Below are positions 59,068 through 64,000 of a DNA stretch of 64,000 nucleotides, in pieces (the first letter of the stretch is position 1; the number at the start of each line of letters is the position of its first letter). The stretch is from positions 1,550,001-1,614,000 of the forward strand of contig JAVTVX010000008.1 of assembly GCA_033439265.1 (NCBI GenBank). The letters run 5' to 3'. The DNA comes from Dillenia suffruticosa. Taxonomy: Eukaryota > Streptophyta > Magnoliopsida > Dilleniales > Dilleniaceae. The notes beneath the pieces are model-generated. The model had not been told where the DNA came from, searched no databases, and saw nothing but the letters and a program-made list of their open reading frames with translations. The translations under genes were made by a program, and so were the position numbers.

Positions 59068-62000
59068 TTGGATGCGAAATTTGATTATATAGCAGTAGCT
59101 ATAGAAGAGTCTAAAGACTTGGAAAGCATGACAATAGATGAGCTTATGGGCTCACTACAAGCACATGAACAACGGCTCAACAAAACCAAGAAGGAGCCGG
59201 TGGAGGAACTACTACAATCAAAGCTCACATTGAAGGAAGAAAAAGAACCCACAGAAGGTGGTCAAATTGGAAGAGGCCGTGGACGAGGTGGAGGACAAGG
59301 CCGTGGTCAACGATTTAGAAGAGGCCGAGGTCGTGGCCGCGGTCGTGGTCGTGGCCGAGGAGAAATTTATCAAAATCAGCCAAGTAATCAAAGTCAAAGA
59401 CGACGTGGCTATGGACACTCCTCAGGTGGCCAAAGGTATAACAATTCTCAAAATTATTGTTATATTTGCAAAAAACCTGGCCACTATTCATATGATTGTT
59501 GGTATAATGAGAATAATCAAGTCAAAGAAGAAGCTAACTTTGCGAATGAAGATGAGCATGTTCTTTTGCTAGCAAGCAAGGAAGATGGAGAAATTATACA
59601 AGATGGCTGGTATCTAGACACCGCAGCTAGCAACCACATGTGTGGAAAGAAAGAAATGTTTATGGAGATAGATGAAACAGTCAAAGGCCAAGTATCATTT
59701 GGTGACAAATCAAAGGTTCCAGTGGAAGGGAAAGGTAAAATTCTAATTCGTCTCAAGAATGGTAGTCATCAATTTATTGCAAATGTCTATTATGTTCCCA
59801 GCATGAAAAGCAATATACTCAGTTTGGGACAGCTTTTAGAAAAAGGCTATGCGATTTACATGAAAGATCGCACTCTCTCTATGAGAGATCATAAAAATAG
59901 GCTAATTGCGAAGGTGGAGATGGGAAAGAATAGAATGTTCTTGTTGAATATAACAAATGAAGAAGCAAAATGTTTGACTGCATGTGTACATGATACATCA
60001 TGGCTATGGCATTTGAGATTCGGGCATCTCAATTTTGGAAGTCTTAAATTATTATCACACAATAAGATGGTGTATGGCCTACCATATATTGATCATCCAA
60101 ATCAACTTTGTGAAGGGTGTGTTTATGGAAAGCATTCTAGAAAAAACTTTCCCAATGAAGCTTCATACCGAACAAAGAGACCATTGGAGTTAGTACATTC
60201 AGATATCTGTGGTCCAATAACTCCCACATCCTTTGGCAAGCACAGGTATTTTTTAACCTTCATTGATGATTATACCAGGAAGACCTGGGTGTATTTTTTG
60301 CAACAGAAATCCGAGACTTTCGATACTTTCAAAAAGTTTAAAGCTTACATTGAAAAACAAAGTGGCTTTTTTATTAAGGCCATGAGGACAGATCGTGGGG
60401 GTGAATTCACATCCAAGTCATTTGAATCATTTTGTGAAGATCATGGCATTCGGCGTCCTTTAACTGCTCCATACTCCCCACAGCAAAATGGTGTCGCCGA
60501 GAGGAAGAATAGAACCATCCTTGATATGGTTAGAAGCATCATCAAAAGCAAGAATTTGCCAAAAGAACTCTGGGCTGAAGCCGTGGATTGTGCTGTCTAT
60601 TTGTTGAATAGATGTCCTACAAAAAGGTTAGAAAACAAGACTCCTCAAGAAGCCTGGAGTGGGCGGAAGCCAAATGTCTCTCATTTAAAGGTGTTCGGGA
60701 GTATAGCCTATTCACATATTCCAGATCAAAGACGGACCAAGTTGGATGACAAAAGCAAGAAATTCATTTTCATCGGGTATGACACTAGATCCAAAGCCTA
60801 TAAGTTATTTGATCCTGAAAATCATATTTTGCATGTGAGTAGGGATGTACAATTTGATGAAGAAGGCTTGTGGTTTGAAAATTCAAAAGTCCATGAAAGC
60901 CATGAAAATGAGTCTGCACAACTGGAAAATAGAGCTTTTTCACCATCATCACCATCCTCTTCTTCAAGTCCTGCAGCATCACCCTCATCTGAAAATGATC
61001 CAAGAGCACAAAAGAAAAGGAGTTTAAGAGACATTTATGAACAAACAGAGGAGCTTCACCTCGTTTGTTTACTTGCAGAAGCTGAGCCTATTGCATTTGA
61101 AGATGCAGTTCAAGATGAGAACTGGAGAATTGCAATGAATGAAGAAATTGGAGCCATTGAGAAGAATCAGACATGGCAACTAGCTACTCTTCCAAAAGGC
61201 CAAGAAGCAATAGGAGTAAAATGGGTGTATAAAATGAAAAAGAATGCAAGAGGAGAAGTAACAAGGTATAAAGCTCGTCTAGTCGCCAAAGGCTACAAAC
61301 AAAGAGCTGGAGTGGACTATGATGAGGTATTTGCTCCTGTTATTCGTATGGAAACTATCAGAATGATTATTTCAATTGCAGCTCAAAACAAATGGAGCAT
61401 TTTCCAAATGGATGTTAAATCAGCATTCTTGAATGGCATTTTAGAAGAGGAAGTATATATTGAACAACCCGAGGGGTATATCAAGAAAGGCCATGAAAGC
61501 AAAGTGCTAAAATTGAAAAAGGCACTATATGGCATCAAACAGGCACCAAGGGCCTGGAATGCCAGAATTGATGTTTTCTTTAAAGCTAATGGTTATGTTC
61601 AGTGTCCATATGAGCATGCACTTTACATGAAGATAAGAAATGAAGATATCTTGCTTGTCTGTCTGTATGTGGATGATCTTGTTTTCACAGGGAATAATTC
61701 TCACATGTTTAAAGAACTCAAAGCCTCTATGGTTAAGGAGTTCGAGATGACAGATATGGGGCTCATGTCTTATTTCCTTGGCATAGAAGTGAAGCAAGGT
61801 AATGATGGGATATTTATCTCTCAAGAAACTTATGCAAAAGAAGTGTTGAAAAAGTTTGAGATGGAAGATTGCAAGCCAGTCAATACACCAATGGAATGTG
61901 GTGTTAAACTTTCAAAGTATGATGAAGGAGCAGCAGTGAATTCGACCTACTTCAAGAGCTTGATTGGAAGCTTGAGGTATTTAACATGTACTAGACCAGA

Positions 62001-62133
62001 TATTCTGTACAGTGTTGGTATAGTAAGTCGATACGTGGAGGAGCCGAAATCTACACATCTTAAAGCTGCCAAGAGAATACTTCGCTACATCAAGGGTACT
62101 TTTTTTTCATGGTTTACATTATTATTCATCTGA
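59068..62133 (+). pseudogene. Copia gag end and pol: zinc knuckle, protease, integrase, reverse transcriptase
   Basis: 1021 codons. Order: gag end; RGRGRG-rich stretch; CCHC knuckle [14 protein letters not shown]; protease motif LDTAASNHM; pre-integrase [14 protein letters not shown]; integrase core with [21 protein letters not shown] and the [11 protein letters not shown] signature; reverse transcriptase with the YVDDLVF catalytic box. It is cut off at 62133 by an extra base in a T run just before RNase H. It shares one original frame with the flanking parts, as is usual for plant Copia. Confidence 0.93.
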
Positions 62134-62140
62134 TGATTTT

Positions 62141-62644
62141 TTGCTCAAAGGCTATTCAGATAGTGATTACGGGGGAGATATCGATGATAGAAAAAGCACT
62201 ACAGGATTTGTCTTTTTCTTGAGTGATACTGCATTTACATGGGTATCTAAAAAGCAACCAAATATTGCTCTTTCTACTTGTGAAGCAGAATACATGGCGG
62301 CATCTTCGTGTGTTTGTCATGCTATTTGGCTAAGGAGTTTGCTTAAGGAGATTCATTTTCGTCAAGAAGAAATTACACCAATTCATGTTGATAACAAAGC
62401 AGCCATAGATCTGTCAAAGAATCCTGTTTATCATGACCGGAGCAAGCATATCGATATTCGTTATCATTTTATTCGTGATCATGTGAAGAAGAAAGAAGTT
62501 AACATAACCCACATCAAGACCGGAGATCAAGTGGCTGACATATTTACCAAACCACTCAAACCTAATGTCTTCTTCAAGTTCAAGACACTACTAGGAATGG
62601 CAGATGGAAGAAAATTTGGTTTAAGAGGGAGTGTTGAGAATTAA
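62141..62644 (+). pseudogene. Copia RNase H region, out of frame with pol
   Basis: 167 codons beginning KGYSDSDYGGDIDDRKSTTG, with the RNase H acidic positions visible in SDSDY, CEAEY and VDNKAAIDL, then HDRSKHIDIRYHFIRD. It runs into the right LTR. It is separated from pol only by the one-base change in the T run at 62100-62107. Confidence 0.92.
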
Positions 62645-62912
62645 ACCAAAATTTATGATGGCTTTTAGACTCCCTAGATAATACCTCCAAGTTTTCCTAA
62701 GTGTCTCTTAGTTATTTGAATTTCTTTTATGTTTTTCAAGAATAGCTTTTAGGATTCTGAAATTGCATTAATAAGGATTGATATAAAACTATAGTTGTTT
62801 GAAGTGATTATGTACTACAAAAAAAAAACGTGAGAAACAAAAGGTGTAAGATTTTTATTCTCTTGCTTAGCCATCTTGCATTCCCCACCATTATTTTATT
62901 TTTTTTTCAACA
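62632..62912 (+). repeat. Right LTR
   Basis: 281 bp, identical to the left LTR. It follows a purine-rich tract (AAGAGGGAG). Confidence 0.97.
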
Positions 62913-63207
62913 GAGGGAAGTGGAGGAAGAAGCCATGCCTATGCTAAGGGGGCTCAGGATTGATCAGTGTAATCTGCTGTTGGAAATTCCTCGAAGTTTG
63001 AAGTCTGTCCATATTGCTCCTGAATCAAAATTTGATTGGCCCGGATGATGTGAAATGCAAAAATCCTGTTTTTACTTTTCTCTCTTATCTGGGCTTTACC
63101 TTGAGATCTTTCTCCTTTTAGAGGCGTTTATCTGAGTTTGACTTCGACAGGTTGAGTCTATTTATCATTGGTGTCGGGCCCATGGCTCTGGTTGGGCTCA
63201 AAACACT
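62913..63207 (+). pseudogene. NLR relic, right part with 3' flank
   Basis: 62913-63048 reads EVEEEAMPMLRGLRIDQCN to ESKFDWPG, matching the last 45 codons of the intact NLR (EVEEGAMLMLRGLRVDDCD). The following 150 bases also resemble its 3' UTR. With 58122-58270 it was continuous before the Copia insertion. Confidence 0.9.
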
Positions 63208-64000
63208 CAGAAACATTTATTTATTTATTTTTTTGGTACTAGACAAAGAGAAACACAAAATAAGGAAAGCAAAAAGAAACAGACGGAAACACAGAAGAAC
63301 CTAAACTAAGGCCGTCACACCAGCCTTCCGCAGGCTAGGAAAGGGAAGAACCATCTGCTACTCGCATTATTGCGACTAATTCTAAGCCTTTCAGCTCCAC
63401 ATTTATCCTCCTGAAGGAGCTGCCAAACCTCAAAGGGTGGGTCTAAGATCTCCTGCACTCCGGAACTAATTTTCTGCCCTAAAAGAGCTAAGCGATCAGC
63501 GCAACAATTAGCCTCCCTTAAAATATGGTTGACAGAACAGCTTGCGAAAGATGTCACGAGCTCCTGACATTCCACAATGATGTGATAAAGAAGATGATCC
63601 ACATGCGGAGGATGCTTTAGCAGATGGCATAACTCAGCCGAATCTGTTTCAACTTCCAGCTGACGGAACCCTTTTCTTTGGGCCATGAGCAATCCTTCCC
63701 TTAAGCCCCGAAGCTCAGCAGTGAGCACTGAAGATTTTCCTATGTTCACCATGAAACCAGCGATCCAATTTCCCTCGTTGTCTCTGAAAATGCCTCCTGC
63801 ACTCGCGTGATGAGAAACTTTAGATACTGCCCCGTCAGAATTAAGTTTCAGAGTCCCTGGCCGAGGGGCCACCCATTTCACCTTCTGTCTGCGTGAATGG
63901 TTAGTATCCACAGTTTTCCTCCAAACCGACACCGTCTCACTTGACATTCTAGCGGCCATAGTCGCTAACTCTTTAGGAGACTGATTGGAGTTTTGAAAGA
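63208..64000 (-). mobile_element. LINE-type RNase H domain, minus strand, runs off the right edge
   Basis: An open frame from the window edge to the stop at 63315 encodes an RVT_3-type RNase H: LKLNSDGAV (first Asp), AELRGLREGL (Glu), EVETDSAEL (Asp) and REANCCADRLALLG (last Asp), all catalytic acids kept. Such domains form the 3' end of many plant L1-type LINEs. An A-rich end is visible as TTTATTTATT on the plus strand near 63218. A captured host gene is possible; the part outside the window would decide. Confidence 0.75.

Larger units (their letters stand above)
58271..62912 (+). mobile_element. Copia LTR retrotransposon, 4642 bp, identical LTRs
   Basis: LTRs 58271-58551 and 62632-62912 are both 281 bp, begin TGTTGAG, end TCAACA, and no difference was seen on base-by-base reading, including A and T runs. 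Target duplication GAGGG at 58266-58270 and 62913-62917. Primer-binding site TGGTATCAGAGC (initiator tRNA-Met type) at 58555-58566; polypurine tract just before 62632; LTR TATA box near 58421. Internal order gag, protease, integrase, reverse transcriptase, RNase H defines Copia. Two one-base reading-frame breaks are present, near 59033 in gag and in a T run at 62100-62107. Confidence 0.97.

Noticed and set aside
58577..62644. Programmed frameshifting between gag and pol
   Set aside because: Plant Copia elements normally use one frame. The breaks occur inside conserved domains and look like single-base indels, one in a T run.
1..64000. CRISPR arrays, operons, bacterial or phage islands
   Set aside because: None seen; the sequence is ordinary plant nuclear DNA with spliceosomal introns throughout.

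Overview
The window is nuclear DNA from a flowering plant, almost certainly a eudicot. Genes are split by many introns, intergenic DNA is AT-rich, CT/GA microsatellites sit in promoters and leaders, and there are plant LINE, SINE and Copia elements. No prokaryotic-style operon, tRNA gene, rRNA gene or CRISPR array was seen. The species cannot be named from sequence alone. All exon models below come from splice sites, unbroken reading phase and remembered family similarity; no transcript data were available.

Layout, left to right: (1) the 5' part of a secreted GH9 endoglucanase on the minus strand, running off the left edge; (2) a CNBP/GIS2-type protein with nine CCHC zinc knuckles; (3) a complete ten-exon NERD-type silencing gene (PHD, SWIB, Plus3, GYF, WG/GW repeats, CCCH), including a textbook AT-AC minor-spliceosome (U12) intron; (4) a second, shortened NERD-like gene lying between two copies of the first exon of a small plant-specific gene; (5) the intact copy of that small gene (five exons, 204 aa); (6) a mitochondrial FMP32/CCDC90-type gene whose third intron carries a dead LINE; (7) an intact single-exon CC-NBS-LRR resistance gene; (8) a relic of its 3' end, split by a young Copia retrotransposon with identical LTRs; (9) an RNase H domain of LINE type at the right edge.

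The most interesting region is 28.3-40.2 kb. The order NERD / small-gene exon 1 / NERD-like / small gene fits a tandem duplication of a NERD plus small-gene unit, followed by a deletion that fused the first small-gene copy (promoter, exon 1, part of intron 1) to a 5'-truncated NERD copy. The splice phases allow an in-frame chimeric mRNA. The NERD-like copy keeps PHD, SWIB and GYF but has lost Plus3, the WG/GW region and the CCCH finger, together with the U12 intron. A similar process is visible at 50.6-63.2 kb, where the resistance gene and its flanks appear duplicated, decayed, and then hit by a SINE and a Copia element.
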